Source of the DNA: Isoperla grammatica
Lineage: Eukaryota; Arthropoda; Insecta; Plecoptera; Perlodidae
Reading direction: 5' to 3'
Length of the DNA stretch: 64,000 bases
Assembly (NCBI GenBank): GCA_945910005.1
Contig: OX246737.1
Coordinates: 79,823,983-79,887,982, forward strand
This document shows, piece after piece, positions 12,204 through 24,478 of the stretch. Numbering within the stretch: the first letter of the stretch is position 1; each line of letters begins with the position of its first letter. The notes beneath the pieces are model-generated. The model ran no database searches. It was not told the DNA's origin and saw only the letters and a program-made list of their open reading frames with translations. A program made the position numbers and the translations under genes.

Positions 12204-15200
12204 ACCAACGCGCGTCTGAGTCGCTCGTATGAAGACCTCCATATATAACAATGAACTGCTAACAGTCGTGCATCACAGTCGGGCTACCAACGCGCGTCTG
12301 AGCCGCTCGTGGGAAGTCCTCCATATATAACAATGTACTTCTAACAGTCGTGCATCACAGTCGGGCTACTAACGCGCGTCTGAGTCGCTTGTATGAAGAC
12401 CTCCATATATAACAATGTACTGCTATCAGTCGTGCATCACAGTCGGGCTACCAACGCGCGTCTGAGCCGCTCGTATGAAGACCTCCATATAAATAATGTA
12501 CTGCTAACAGTCGTGCATCACAGTCGGGCTACTAACGCGCGTCTGAGCCGCTCGTATGAAGACCTCCATATAAAACAATGTACTGCTAACAGTCGTGCAT
12601 CACAGTCGGGCTACCAACGCGCGTCTGAGCCGCTCGTATGAAGACCTCCATATAAAACAATGTACTGCTAACAGTCGTGCATCACAGTCGGGCTACTAAC
12701 GCGCGTCTGAGCCGCTCGTATGAAGACCTCCATATATAACAATGTACTGCTAACAGTCGTGCATCACAGTCGGGCTACTAACGCGCGTCTGAGTCGCTCG
12801 TGTGAAGACCTCCATATAAAACAATGTACTGCTAGAGTCGTGCATCACAGTCGGGCTACTAACGCGCGTCTGAGTCGCTCGTATGAAGACCTCCATATAA
12901 AACAATGTACTGCTACAGTCGTGCATCACAGTCGGGCTACTAACGAGCGTCTGAGTCGCTCGTATGAAGACCTCCATATATAACAATGTACTGCTAACAG
13001 TCGTGCATCACAGTCGGGCTACTAACGCGCGTCTGAGTCGCTCGTGTAAAGACCTCCATATAAAACAATGTACTGTAAAAATCGTGCATCACAGTCGGGC
13101 TACTCACGCGCGTCTGAGTCGCTTGTATGAAGACTTCCATATATAACAATGTACTGCTAACAGTCGTGCATCACAGTCGGGCTACTAACGCGCGTCTGAG
13201 CCGCTTGTATGAAGACCTCCATATAAAACAATGTACTGCTAACAGTCGTGCATCACAGTCGGGCTACAAACGCGCGTCTGAGTCGCTCGTATGAAGACCT
13301 CCATATAAAACAATGAACTGCTAACAGTCGTGCATCACAGTCGGGCTACTAACGCGCGTCTGAGCCGCTTGTATGAAGACCTCCATATAGAACAATGTAC
13401 TGCTAACAGTCGTGCATCACAGTCGGCCTACCAACGCGCGTCTGAGCAGCTCGTATGAAGACCTCCATTAAAAACAATGTACTGCTAACAGTCGTGCATC
13501 ACAGTCGGGCTACTAACGCGCGTCTGAATCGCTCGTATGAAGACCTCCATAAATAACAATGTACTGCTTACAGTCGTGCATCACAGTCGGGCTACTAACG
13601 CGCGTCTGAGCCACTTGTATGAAGACCTTCATATATAACAATGTACTGCTAACAGTCGTGCATCACAGTCGGGCTACTAACGCGCGTCTGAGTCGCTCGT
13701 ATAAGGAGGTCCATAAATAACAATGTACTGCTAACAGTCGTGCATCACAGTCGGGCTACTAACGCGCGTCTGAGTCGCTCGTATGAAGACCTCCATATAT
13801 ATCAATGTACTGCTAACAGTCGTGCATCACAGTCGGGCTACTAACGCGCGTCTGAGTCGCTCGTGTAAAGACCTCCATATAAAACAATGAACTGCTAACA
13901 GTCGTGCATCACAGTCGGGCTACTAACGCGCGTCTGAGCCGCTTGTATGAAGACCTCCATATAGAACAATTTACTGCTAACAGTCTTGCATCACAGTCGG
14001 CCTACCAACGCGCGTCTGAGCAGCTCGTATGAAGACCTCCATACATAACAATGTACTGCTAACAGTCGTGCATCACAGTCGGGCTACTAACGCGCGTCTG
14101 AGTCACTCGTATGAAGACCTCCATATATAACAATGTACTGCTAACAGTCGTGCATCACAGTCGGGCTACAAACACGCGTCTGAGCAGCTTGTATGAAGAC
14201 CTCCATATATAACAATGTACTGCTAACAGTCGTGTATCACAGTCGGGCTACTAACGCGCGTCTGAGTCGCTCGTATGAAGACCTCCATATATAACAATGT
14301 ACTGCTAACAGTCGTGCATCACAATCGGGCTACTAACACGCGTCTGAGCAGCTTGTATGAAGACTTCCATATATAACAATGTACTGATAACAGTCGTGCA
14401 TCACAGTCGGCCTACCAACGCGCGTCTGAGCAGCTCGTTTGAAGACCTCCATATATAACAAAGTACTGCTAACAGTCGTGCATCACAGTCGGGCTACTAA
14501 CGCGCGTCTGAGTCGCTCGTATGAAGACCTTCATATATAACAATGTACTGCTAACAGTCGTGCATCACAATCGGGCTACTAACGCGCATCTGAGCAGCTT
14601 GTATGAAGACCTCCATATATAACAATGTACTGCTAACAGTCGTGCATCACAGTCGGGCTACTATCGCGCGTCTGAGTCGCTCGTGTGAAGACCTCCATAT
14701 ATAACAATGTACTGCTAACAGTCGTGCATCACAGTCGGGCTACTAACGCGCGTCTGAGGCGCTTGTATGAAGACCTCCATATAAAACAATGTACTGCTAA
14801 CAGTCGTGCATCACAGTCGGGCTACTAACGCGCGTCTGAGCCGCTCGTGTGAAGACCTCCATATAAAACAATGAACTGCTAACAGTCGTGCATCACAGTC
14901 GGGCTACTAACGCGCGTCTGTGTCGCTCGTATGAAGACCTCCATATATAACAATGTACTGCTTACAACGTGCATCACAGTCGGGCTACCAACGCGCGTCA
15001 GAGCCGCTGGTATGAAGACCTCCATATAAAACACTGTACTGCTAACAGTCGTGCAACACAGTCGGGCTACTAACGCGCGTCTGAGCGGCTTGTATGAAGA
15101 CCTCCATATAAAATAATTCACTGCTAACAGTCGTGCATCACAGTCGGGCTACAAACGCGCGTCTGAGCCGCTTGTATGAAGAGCTCCATATAAAACAATG

Positions 15201-17200
15201 TACTGCTAACAGTCGTGCATCACAGTCGGGCTACTATCGCGCGTCTGAGTCGCTCGTATGAAGACCTCCATATAAAACAATGTACTGCTAACAGTCGTGC
15301 ATCACAGTCGGGCTACTAACGCGCGTCTGAGTCGCTCGTTTGAAGACCTCCATATATAACAATGTACTGCTTACAGTCGTGCATCACAGTCGGGCTACTA
15401 ACGCGCGTCTGAGTCGCTCGTATGAAGACCACCATATATAACAATGTACTGCTAACAGTCGTGCATCACAGTCGGGCTACCAACGCGCGTCTGAGCCGCT
15501 CGTGGGAAGACCTCCATATATAACAATGTACTGCTAACAGTCGTGCATCACAGTCGGGCTACTAACGCGCGTCTGAGTCGCTCGTATGAAGACCACCATA
15601 TATAACAATGTACTGCTAACAGTCGTGCATCACAGTCGGGCTACCAACGCGCGTCTGAGCCGCTCGTGGGAAGACCTCCATATATAACAATGTACTGCTA
15701 ACAGTCGTGCATCACAGTCGGGCTACTAACGCGCGTCTGAGTCGCTTGTATTAAGACCTCCATATATAACAATGTACTGCTAACAGTCGTGCATCACAGT
15801 CGGGCTACCAACGCGCGTCTGAGTCGCTCGTAATTACACCTCCATATATAACAATGTACTGCTAACAGTCATGCATCACAGTCGTCCTACTAACGCGCGT
15901 CTGAGCCGCTAGTATGAAGACCTCCATATAAAACAATGTACTGCTAACAGTCGTGCATCACAGACGGGCTACCAACGCGCGTCTGAGTCGCTCGTATGAA
16001 GACCTCCATATAAAACAATGTACTGCTAACAGTCGTGCATCACAGTCGGGCTACTAACGCGCGTCTGAGCCGCTCGTGTGAAGACTTTTATATGTAACAA
16101 TGTACTGCTAACAGTCGTGCATCACAGTCGGGCTACTAACGCGCGTCTGAGCCGCTCGTATGAAGACCTTCATATATAACAATGTAATGCTAACAGTCGT
16201 GCATCACAGTCGGGCTACTTACGCGCGTCTGAGCCGCTTGTATGAAGACTTCCATATAAAACAATGTACTGCTAACAGTCGTGCATCACAGTCGGGCTAC
16301 TAACGCGCGTCAGAGTCGCTCGTGTGAAGACCTTCATATATAACAATGTACTGCTAACAGTCGTGCATGACAGTCGGGCTACTAACGCGCTTCTGAGCCG
16401 CTCGTGTGAAGACCTTCATATATAACAATGTAATGCTAACAGTCGTGCATCACAGTCGGGCTACTAACGCGCGTCTGGGCCGCTTGTATGTAGACCTCCA
16501 TATATAACAATGTACTGCTAACAGTCGTGCATCACAGTCGGGCTATTAACGCGCGTCTGAGCCGCTTGTATGAAGACCTTCATATAAAACAATGTACTGC
16601 TAACAGTCGTGCATCACAGTCGGGCTACTAACGCGCGTCTGAGTCGCTCGTGTGAAGACCTTCATATATAACAATGTACTGCTAACAGTCGTGCATGACA
16701 GTCGGGCTACTAACGCGCTTCTGAGCCGCTCGTGTGAAGACCTTCATATATAACAATGTACTGCTAACAGTCGTGCATGACAGTCGGGCTACTAACGCGC
16801 TTCTGAGCCGCTCGTGTGAAGACCTTCATATAAAACAATGTACTGCTAACAGTCGTGCATCACAGTCGGGCTACTAACGCACGTCTGAGTCGCTCGTGTG
16901 AAGACCTCCATATAAAACAATGTACTGCTTACAGTCGTGCATCACAGTCGGGCTACCAACGCGCGTCTGAGTCGCTCGTATGAAGACCTCCATATATAAC
17001 AATGTACTGCTAACAGTCGTGCATCACAGTCGGGCTACTAACGCGCGTGTGAGTCGCTCGTGTGAAGACCTCCATATATAACAATGTACTGCTACCAGTC
17101 GTGCATCACAGTCGGGCTACTAACGCGCGTCTGAGTCGCTCGTATGAAGACCTCCATATAAAACAATGTACTGCTACAGTCGTGCATCACAGTCGGGCTA
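12204..17200 (+). repeat. Satellite A higher-order repeat, copy 3 (incomplete)
   Basis: The copy follows copy 2 at +6142 until about 17200, just after the GCTACCAGTCG monomer at 17090. There it continues with a GAGCGTCTGAG monomer, where copy 2 has GCGCGTCTGAGCCGCTTG. About 5.0 kb, or four fifths of the long period, is present. The loss of register marks the distal edge of the higher-order domain. Confidence 0.85.
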
Positions 17201-19525
17201 CTAACGAGCGTCTGAGTCGCTCGTATGAAGACCTCCATATATAACAATGTACTGCTAACAGTCGTGCATCACAGTCGGGCTACTAACGCGCGTCTGAGCC
17301 GCTTGTATGAAGACCTCCATATAAAACAATGTACTGCTAACAGTCGTGCATCACAGTCGGGCTACTAACGCGCGTCTGAGTCGCTCGTATGAAGACCTCC
17401 ATATAAAACAATGAACTGCAAACAGTCGTGCATCACAGTCGGGCTACTAACGCGCGTCTGAGCCGCTTGTATGAAGACCTCCATATAAAACAATGTACTG
17501 CTAACAGTCGTGCTTCACAGTCGGCCTACCAACGCGCGTCTGAGCAGCTCGTATGAAGACCTCCATATATAACAATGTACTGCTTACAGTCGTGCATCAC
17601 AGTCGGGCTACTAACGCGCGTCTGAGTCGCTCGTATGAAGACCTCCATATATAACAATGTACTGCTAACAGTCGTGCATCACAGTCGGGCTACTAACGCG
17701 CGTCTGAGCAGCTTCTATGAAGACCTCCATATAAAACAATGTACTGCTAACAGTCGTGCATCACAGTCGGGCTACTAACGCGCGTCTAAGCCGCTCGTAT
17801 GAAGACCTCCATATATAACAATGTACTGCTAACAGTCGTGCATCACAGTCGGGCTACTAACGCGAGTCTGAGCCGCTTGATGAAGACCTCCATATATAAC
17901 AATGTACTGCTAACAGTCGTGTATCACAGTCGGGCTACTAACGCGCGTCTGAGTCGCTCGTATGAAGACCTCCATTTATAACAATGTACTGCTAACAGTC
18001 GTGCATCACAGTCGGGCTACTAACGAGCGTCTGAGTCGCTCGTATGAAGACCTCCATTTATAACAATGTACTGCTAACAGTCGTGCATCACAGTCGGGCT
18101 ACTAACGAGCGTCTGAGCCGCTCGTAAGAAGACCTCCATATAAAACAATGTACTGCTAACAGTCGTGCATCACAGTCGGGCTACTAACGCGCGTCTGAGT
18201 CGCTCGTGTGAAGACCTCCATATAAAACAATGTACTGCTAAGAATCGTGCATCACAGTCGGGCTACTCACGCGCGTCTGAGTCGCTCGTTTGAAGACCTC
18301 CATATATAACAATGTACTGCTAACAGTCGTGCATCACAGTCGGGCTACTAACGCGCGTCTGAGCCGCTCGTATGAAGACCTTTATATATAACAATGTACT
18401 GCTAACAGTCGTGCATCACAGTCGGGCTACTATCGCGCGTCTGAGCCGCTCGTATGAAGACCTCCATATATAACAATGTAATGCTTACAGTCGTGCATCA
18501 CAGTCGGGCTTCTAACGCGCGTCTAAGCCGCTCGTATGAAGACCTCCATATATAACAATGTAATTCTAACAGTCGTGCATCACAGTCGGGCTACTAACGC
18601 GCGTCTAAGCCGCTCGTATGAAGACCTCCATATATAACAATGTAATGCTAACAGTCGTGCAACACAGTCGGGCTACTATCGCGCGTCTGAGCCGCTCGTA
18701 TGAAGACCTCCATATAAAACAATGTACTGCTAACAGTCGTGCATCACAGTCGGGCTACTATCGCGCGTCTGAGCCGCTCGTATGAAGACCTCCATATAAA
18801 ACAATGTACTGCTAACAGTCGTGCATCACAGTCGGGCTACTAACGCGCGTCTGAGCCGCTCGTTTGAAGACCTCCATATAAAACAATGTACTGCTAACAG
18901 TCGTGCATCACAGTTGGGCTACCAACGCGCGTCTGAGCCGCTCGTATGAAGACCTCCATATAAAACAATGTTCTGCTAACAGTCGTGTATCACAGTCGGG
19001 CTACTAACGCGCGTCTGAGTCGCTCAAATGAAGACCTCCATATAAAACAATGTACTGCTAACAGTCGTGCATCACAGTCGGGCTACCAACGCGCGTCTGA
19101 GTCGCTCGTATGAAGACCTCCATATAAAACAATGTACTGCTAACAGTCGTGCATCACAGTCGGGCTACTAACGCGCGTCTGAGTCGCTCGTATGAAGACC
19201 TCCATATAAAACAATGTACTGCTAACAGTCGTGCATCACAGTCGGGCTACTAACGCGCGTCTGAGCCGCTCGTATGAAGACCTCCATATAAAACAATGTA
19301 CTGCTAACAGTCGTGCATCACAGTCGGGCTACTAACGCGCGTCTGAGTCGCTCGTATGAAGACCTCCATATAAAACAATGTACTGCTAACAGTCGTGCAT
19401 CACAGTCGGGCTACTAACGCGCGTCTGAGCCGCTCGTATGAAGACCTCCATATAAAACAATGTACTGCTAACAGTCGTGCATCACAGTCGGGCTACCAAC
19501 GCGCGTCTGAGTCGCTCGTATGAAG
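17200..19525 (+). repeat. Satellite A distal zone without long-period order
   Basis: About 28 monomers continue the 82-bp period without matching the 6.1-kb order. From 17200 to about 18700 they are mixed variants (CCATTTATAAC, GTCTAAGCCGC, GTAATTCTAAC). From about 19060 to 19525 they become nearly uniform consensus copies alternating only GAGTCGC and GAGCCGC. A homogeneous block at an array edge is less usual than a degenerate edge and suggests a recent local amplification. Confidence 0.75.
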
Positions 19526-19782
19526 CGGTCCTACTGACTCTTTACTGGAGTGCGACTCTTGGTGATGACCTTGATAATATTTGGGCAACTGTGCTAATTG
19601 AGACGTGTGGGTGGAGCATGGAGAAAAAGCAACACTACTTGAGATCCATACCCCAGCGAGATTGAACCCTGGAACAGAGGACCACACCAACGAGGGCCTC
19701 GCAGCTCCTTGTTATATGTGAATACTAGCATCTGCTCGCCGTAGCTTCGCTCACGTGGATTAGGATTGTGCCACACAAAATA
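19526..19782. other. Unique spacer between satellite A and the hAT element
   Basis: About 257 bp of non-repetitive DNA. No convincing coding region is present. On the minus strand GGTTCAATCTC (19658-19668) weakly resembles a tRNA B box, but no A box at normal spacing accompanies it. Confidence 0.6.
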
Positions 19783-19928
19783 GTAAAAATCAGTGGCGTA
19801 GCGCAGAAGTCGGGGGCCCTCCCGCGACATTGGCCATTGGACATGTGTGCGTCAATGTGTTATGTCGTCATGTCGAGTTACAATTCAAAGCATACATGGC
19901 AACATAAAACGTTTGATATTATTTTCAA

Positions 19929-19946
19929 CCCCCCCCCCCCCCCCCC
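19929..19946. repeat. C18 run, left subterminal region of hAT
   Basis: Eighteen C residues, 138 bp inside the left end of the hAT element. It mirrors the G run near the right end. Confidence 0.95.
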
Positions 19947-20214
19947 ATATCCACCACTTCCACGCGACGTAATAATAATGTATACATTTATCTACTAAAA
20001 CCATAATAACATATTAATTATATCATCAACAACAACAACAACAATTATGATAAATTTTAAGTATTGATAAATCAAATAACTTACGTTTTGATCCTCCAAC
20101 TGCAATTCTGGAACGTTTACTAGCCGTTTAGGCTTTTAGTGTATTATTGTCTGGCAAATCGAGCTTTTCGGCGTGCGTTAGCGTCCGCGAACTCGGCGAT
20201 CAATGTATGTATGT

Positions 20215-23200
20215 TTAGCTTTCGTGTTCACCCTCGATACTGAGCAATGCCAAACCACTGAGTCGATTCTCACTCATTGAGCTTCGCAAATAGTTTTTAA
20301 TTAATTTTAATTTAGAAAAAGATCTTTCGGCACCCGCTGCAGTCACGGGCAAAGTCAGAAATATAAAAAATGCTGTACAAACATCGGGAACACATGACGC
20401 AACTCCATTGTTTTCAATTAATAATAGTTTCGCCAGGTCCATTGCACTGGATTGTTTTGCTATAAGTGATCGCATAGCTGAACGGAAACATTTCATTTGA
20501 TGAGGAAACATTGCCGACAGATCTCGACTATAAACATTGTAAAGTTGGTCAGCAGCACTAAACAGTTCTTCATCCGTCGACTCTAGCAACATTTTTTTGA
20601 GTAAGTACGTTGAATCTTTGTACAACTGTATCCAATCCTTCGAATCTGCTCTTCAGTTGACTGAGAACAATGTCCAAGTTTGGATACTGTTATTACAAAC
20701 CTCCTCTCTTGATTTAAAAACTGCAAGTCGTCAACCAGGCCACCTCGTGTTACGCGTCCACTTTTTCCTTTATGAGTGAACGTGGGGTCTATTTTCCATT
20801 TCATAGCAAGATTTGTTGCGTCTTCTTTTACGTTTTAAAATTGGTCTCTGTATGCTGAGAGATCCGATATAGCAACTTGTAAGAGAGAGTTGGCAGTACC
20901 CAAGTCAATATCTTTTGATTGTAGAAGTTTCGACTGTATGTTAATGGTTTCCAATATTTTAGTTTGAATTACAATCAAAAGCACAAATCTGAAATTTTCC
21001 ATTAGTTTTCTTATCACTTCGGGTTCATCGCGTTCGTCCTTTTTTTTGATGAGAGTATAATTTTGGTAAGCGTTTTCAAAATATCCATGAAACGATACCT
21101 CAGAGCCACTACTGCATCAAATCGAGATGCCCAACGGGTAGGACAAAGTTTTTTTAGGGTAACGTTTCTGGTTTTGTCTGTGTCGAGGTCCCTCACGTCA
21201 AGCTGAGCTTCCATAAGCATATGCCGACGCTTTATACTGTTGCCAAAGAAAGCGTATATTTTTTGTACTACGTCGTAAAACAGCTTCACTTCAGATATTG
21301 TTCCAGATGAAGCATCGTTAAGAACAGTGTTGTGACTAGATAATTTATTTTTTATCTAGATAAAGATAAAGATAATTCCCCAAAAAAATTATCTAGATAA
21401 GATAAAAGATAAAGTTTTAAAAGAATATCTAGATAATAGATAAAAGATTAAAATAATTATCTAGATAATTTTGAAAAGATAAAAGATAATAGTGATATTA
21501 TTGAGTTATTGACATGTTTCTTAAAAAGCAATATTTACTTATTTTTTTTTCATTATCTATCATAATGTGGATGGATTTTGAGGATGGGATAGATTTTAAG
21601 GATGGGATACCATGTTTTGTAATTCAATGCGTGGTAGTGATCTTCTTTACCGACTTCCTTTAACACGAGGCAATAACAAATTGCCGCCATTTTCAAAAAA
21701 AGGGGAAAACCAGTAGAAGTATTTTTCATTTTGAAAAATGGTATATTTTATTATTATTTTGTATCTATACTATGGTTAAACATTTTATCTAATTTTTTTT
21801 ATCTAAAAGCTTAAAATTTAGATAAGATAATCTGTATTTTCATCTAGATAAAAGATAACGATAACACACACAAAATTAGCTAGATAAAGATAATAGATAA
21901 CAGATTTTATCTAGATACGTTATCTAGATAATTTTATCTAGATAAGTCACAACACTGGTTAAGAACAAGATTTAGATTGTGCGACGCACAGTGGACGTTT
22001 TGGGCATTTGGTTCCCTCTCCTTTATTCGTGTCTGCACGCCACTGTAAACGCCGCTCATTGTTGCCGATCAGTCATATCCTTGGCTACGACATTTCGTTA
22101 GACTAATGCCCTTGTTTTCGATTATTCTTAGTATATCGCTCGTCAATCCTTCTGCATTTTGGTCTGTTACTTCATGAAAACCTAAAACTGACTCTTGAAT
22201 TTTGATTTGGTGTGGCTGATTTTTATCATTTAATTCTACAGTTACATATCGGAATATAACTGGTTAAAACTTAATTGACTTAATTGGTCTACCTTGGAAA
22301 TATCTTGAGTGTTGTCCATTATTATGGAGTAAAATGGTGACGTTTGGATTTACAATTTCTTTTTCGATATCTTTCGACAACAGTGCAATTATTTCGTTTT
22401 GTATTTGCGGACTTAGGTAGGTTATATTTGATTCCTGTTTTTCTAGCATTCGTTTCAGTACAGGATCATACTTAGACAGTAAGTGAATTATAGACAAAAA
22501 ATTACCCTTCGAAGCTCGCCTAACTTCTCCCTGTGTCCACGGAATGCCAAATTGTTTGTTGCTAACGCCAAAGTCACGTCGATAATACGACGAGTAATCT
22601 CTTTCCACAAATTAGTCTGACGCTTACGTTAGACTTCTAAAGCTTCGTCAACAGTGCCTTTTTTCTTCCATAAGTCATAGTCCATGCAAGCCCTCAGGGG
22701 AATTGAACTTTCTTGATGAAGTTTAATTTTTTTTGATAAACCTTTTCAGTCGTTAATTCCACGTGACCACGCCTGGTGAATGTACAGGTTGTTGCGATCA
22801 GCAAACAGCCAACATGGCTCACAATACACCTTATCGTGTGTAGGTGAGTAGCACAACCATAACCTTAATATTTGTTGACCAGTTGGAAGTTTGAAACTAT
22901 AATAATCAGTAGAAAATGATCGATTGTCTTCATTTTTAGGGAAGGGGCCGCTTGAACGGCAAGAACCTAAGCTTATTACGTGTCGTTTGATATCCGAATC
23001 TACAATATCTTTAGGATAATTTGCCTTATCACTTGGATATGCCTGGTTAACTAGTTCTTTGGAATTGGATGCAAACTGAATTTCATTGTTACCGTGATCA
23101 GCGGGCTCAGTCTCAGTCGTTGGGCTAAGAGATGATATTGAGGCTGTTGGCTTCTGAGACGAGGTAGCAGATAGACAATCAGTTGCACTTTCCGTCTCAT

Positions 23201-23383
23201 CTGATGGTAAACTAAGTGATTTTAAAGGTGATTTGACTTTTTGTTCGTCGTTATGTTTTGTTGTTGAATGGGTTTTTTTTTAGCAAAGAAATGTTCGAGT
23301 TTTGGTAATTTTGCAGCACAAAGTTCACTTTCTGTTTTTTGTTTTCGTTTCTGAGCGCCACTTTTATAAGTTCTACCACTCAT
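20215..23383 (-). pseudogene. hAT transposase, ZMYM1/TTF-DUF4371 type, broken
   Basis: The probable start is ATG at 23381-23383 (MSGRTYKSGAQKRKQK), followed by the KLEHFF motif typical of this family. A TTF-type zinc-finger region lies at about 22760-22960 (FSTDYYSF, YCEPCWLF, RGIND). DUF4371-like sequence follows (GNFLSIIHLLSKYDPVL at about 22450-22500, then DNTQDIS, CRSQGYD, NVHCASHNLNL). The middle has CPTRWASRFDAV at about 21120-21150, and the hAT dimerisation domain ends the gene (LPVTAAGAERSFSKLKLI at about 20300-20350; stop at 20215). This enzyme would cut and join DNA in the nucleus. It is dead: a frameshift near 23250-23275 in an A9 run, stops at 22746-22748 (TGG to TGA after GIND), 22629-22631 and 22069-22071, further frameshifts near 22540, 22330, 22255 and 20650, and a 633-bp insertion between LVLN and DASSG. 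Confidence 0.92.
21325..21957. mobile_element. Non-autonomous hAT-type miniature element nested in the hAT gene
   Basis: The ends are CAGTGTTGTGAC (21325) and GTCACAACACTG (to 21957). The 8-bp TSD GTTAAGAA stands at 21317-21324 and 21958-21965. Removing the element and one TSD copy restores the surrounding transposase reading frame, which confirms the boundaries. No ORF is present. The interior is built from many copies of TTATCTAGATAA and AGATAAAGATAA words, which are near-palindromic, so subterminal repeats and strong self-pairing are expected. It must be mobilised by another hAT transposase. Confidence 0.93.
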
Positions 23384-23390
23384 TGTAAAT

Positions 23391-23412
23391 AATATATATA
23401 TATATATATATT
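23391..23412. repeat. (TA)n microsatellite
   Basis: About eleven TA steps just upstream of the transposase start, in the presumed promoter and leader of the hAT gene. Confidence 0.9.
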
Positions 23413-24321
23413 AACAAATAACATAGTAACAGAATAGTAAAATAGAAACACCTAACATAACACTTCGTGACTCCACACAGAAGAGAACATTCAACACATA
23501 TTCACAAAACTACTACGATTTCACTCAATTCACAATAGGAATGTAAACTTTGCGCACTGTTATCAACACATCCGATACAGCACCATATTTGACACCACTT
23601 TATTAATCGTATCACCTACAGTCTCACTCCCACGCTGAGATATGCCTCTATCAGTGAGGGAGTCTGAGAGAAAACTGACCTCTGAAATAATTTTGTGTAA
23701 AGGGTGGAAGCTAGCTACAAAACAAAGTTTATTGTTGGTTGTTGGTGGGGGTAAGGGTAAAATTTAAGGTTCATTGGCATTGTCGGTGACATTAGACTGT
23801 TAGTTTTACAACATAAGTGCATTTTGCTAACCCATACATCCGGTATAAAATCGTGAACGATCCCAAAAATTTAGAATTTGAGAGCAAGACTGGCCCCGTC
23901 CCGTCCTCGAATGTTTACACTTTACAGTCATTAGCTGTCATATTTATTGCATCGTGTAATTTAGGAAGCACACCGCCCGTAGTGGTTAAAGACAGACCAT
24001 TCAACATGTTGGAACTAAATATTAATTTTATTCATAAGCACGTATTTCGCATACAACCCAACACATACCAAATACCAAATGGCAACCCACTACCGATCCC
24101 CTCACAATTATCCTGTTAGCTGCAGCCATCCGTTTATGACTTGGCTCGCTATAGCGTCTAACAAATATTTCGCTGTCAAAAACGGAATTGTTGGTTGTCT
24201 AGAGAATTCCATGGCGTCTTGTCTTCTTTACAATGAATATGATATTCAAATTGACAGTTGTGTGAATATTCTTGAGACCTGTGACTGATTTCCTGGCTGA
24301 TACAACATTTTCCTTTTTTTT
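23413..24321. other. hAT 5' non-coding part, no gene seen
   Basis: About 0.9 kb upstream of the transposase start on the minus strand. ORFs of 69-100 codons exist here on the plus strand but show no family features. A stretch of four CAC-rich or TC-rich blocks is the only texture. It is probably leader and promoter of the element. Confidence 0.5.
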
Positions 24322-24341
24322 GGGGGGGGGGGGGGGGGGGG
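24322..24341. repeat. G20 run, right subterminal region of hAT
   Basis: Twenty G residues, 129 bp inside the right end, then A and GGG. On the strand reading inward from this end it is a C run, the same orientation as at the left end. Confidence 0.95.
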
Positions 24342-24478
24342 AGGGCGCGAATTTTGTAATTTTATTAAAAATACATTTTAATTGATTTGTTGTCTTATTT
24401 GAAATTTTCATAAAATACGATCTATATCATCGGGCCCCCCCGCCTTGCCGGGCCTTCCGCTACGCCACTGGTAAAAAT

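Larger units (their letters stand above)
1..19525. repeat. Satellite A: 82-bp tandem array
   Basis: About 238 head-to-tail copies of an 82-bp monomer run from the window edge to 19525, where the last copy breaks after GCTCGTATGAAG. Landmarks in each monomer are GTCGTGCATCACAGTCGGGC, TACTAACGCGCGTCTGAG and GAAGACCTCCATATATAACA. The monomer is rich in CpG (GTCGTG, GTCGGG, ACGCGCG, GTCGCTCG), unusual for old methylated DNA and consistent with recent homogenisation. Small indels (79-81-bp copies) occur, for example where GCTAACAGTCG becomes GCTAGAGTCG. Because 82 leaves remainder 1 on division by 3, short ORFs of 60-87 codons appear every few monomers on both strands; they recur with the array and are not genes. 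The array is open on the left, so its true length is unknown. Confidence 0.98.
19783..24478 (-). mobile_element. hAT DNA transposon with 8-bp TSD
   Basis: The element body is 19791-24470 (4680 bp). The left end is CAGTGGCGTAGCGC and the right end is GCGTAGC-type in inverted form (CGCTACGCCACTG). It is flanked by the perfect 8-bp duplication GTAAAAAT at 19783-19790 and 24471-24478. CAG-type ends, an 8-bp TSD and a transposase with an hAT C-terminal dimerisation domain together identify the hAT superfamily. A homopolymer run lies about 130-138 bp inside each end, C18 on the left and G20 on the right, in mirror orientation. The gene is inactive, so the element is a fossil, though its exact TSD argues against great age. 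Confidence 0.95.

Noticed and set aside
190..13146. Repeated ORFs of 60-87 codons on both strands of satellite A
   Set aside because: They recur exactly with the 82-bp period and the 6.1-kb long period, shift frame every monomer and have no start context. They are artefacts of the satellite.
1..19525. CRISPR-like array
   Set aside because: The repeats are contiguous, with no unique spacers and no cas genes. The DNA is eukaryotic.
1..19525. CENP-B box in satellite A
   Set aside because: No stretch fits TTCGNNNNANNCGGG. The GTCGGG word alone is not enough.
19640..19715. tRNA-derived SINE on the minus strand (GGTTCAATCTC)
   Set aside because: The B-box match is partial, the A-box-like GCCCTCGTTGG is too close, and there is no tail or TSD.
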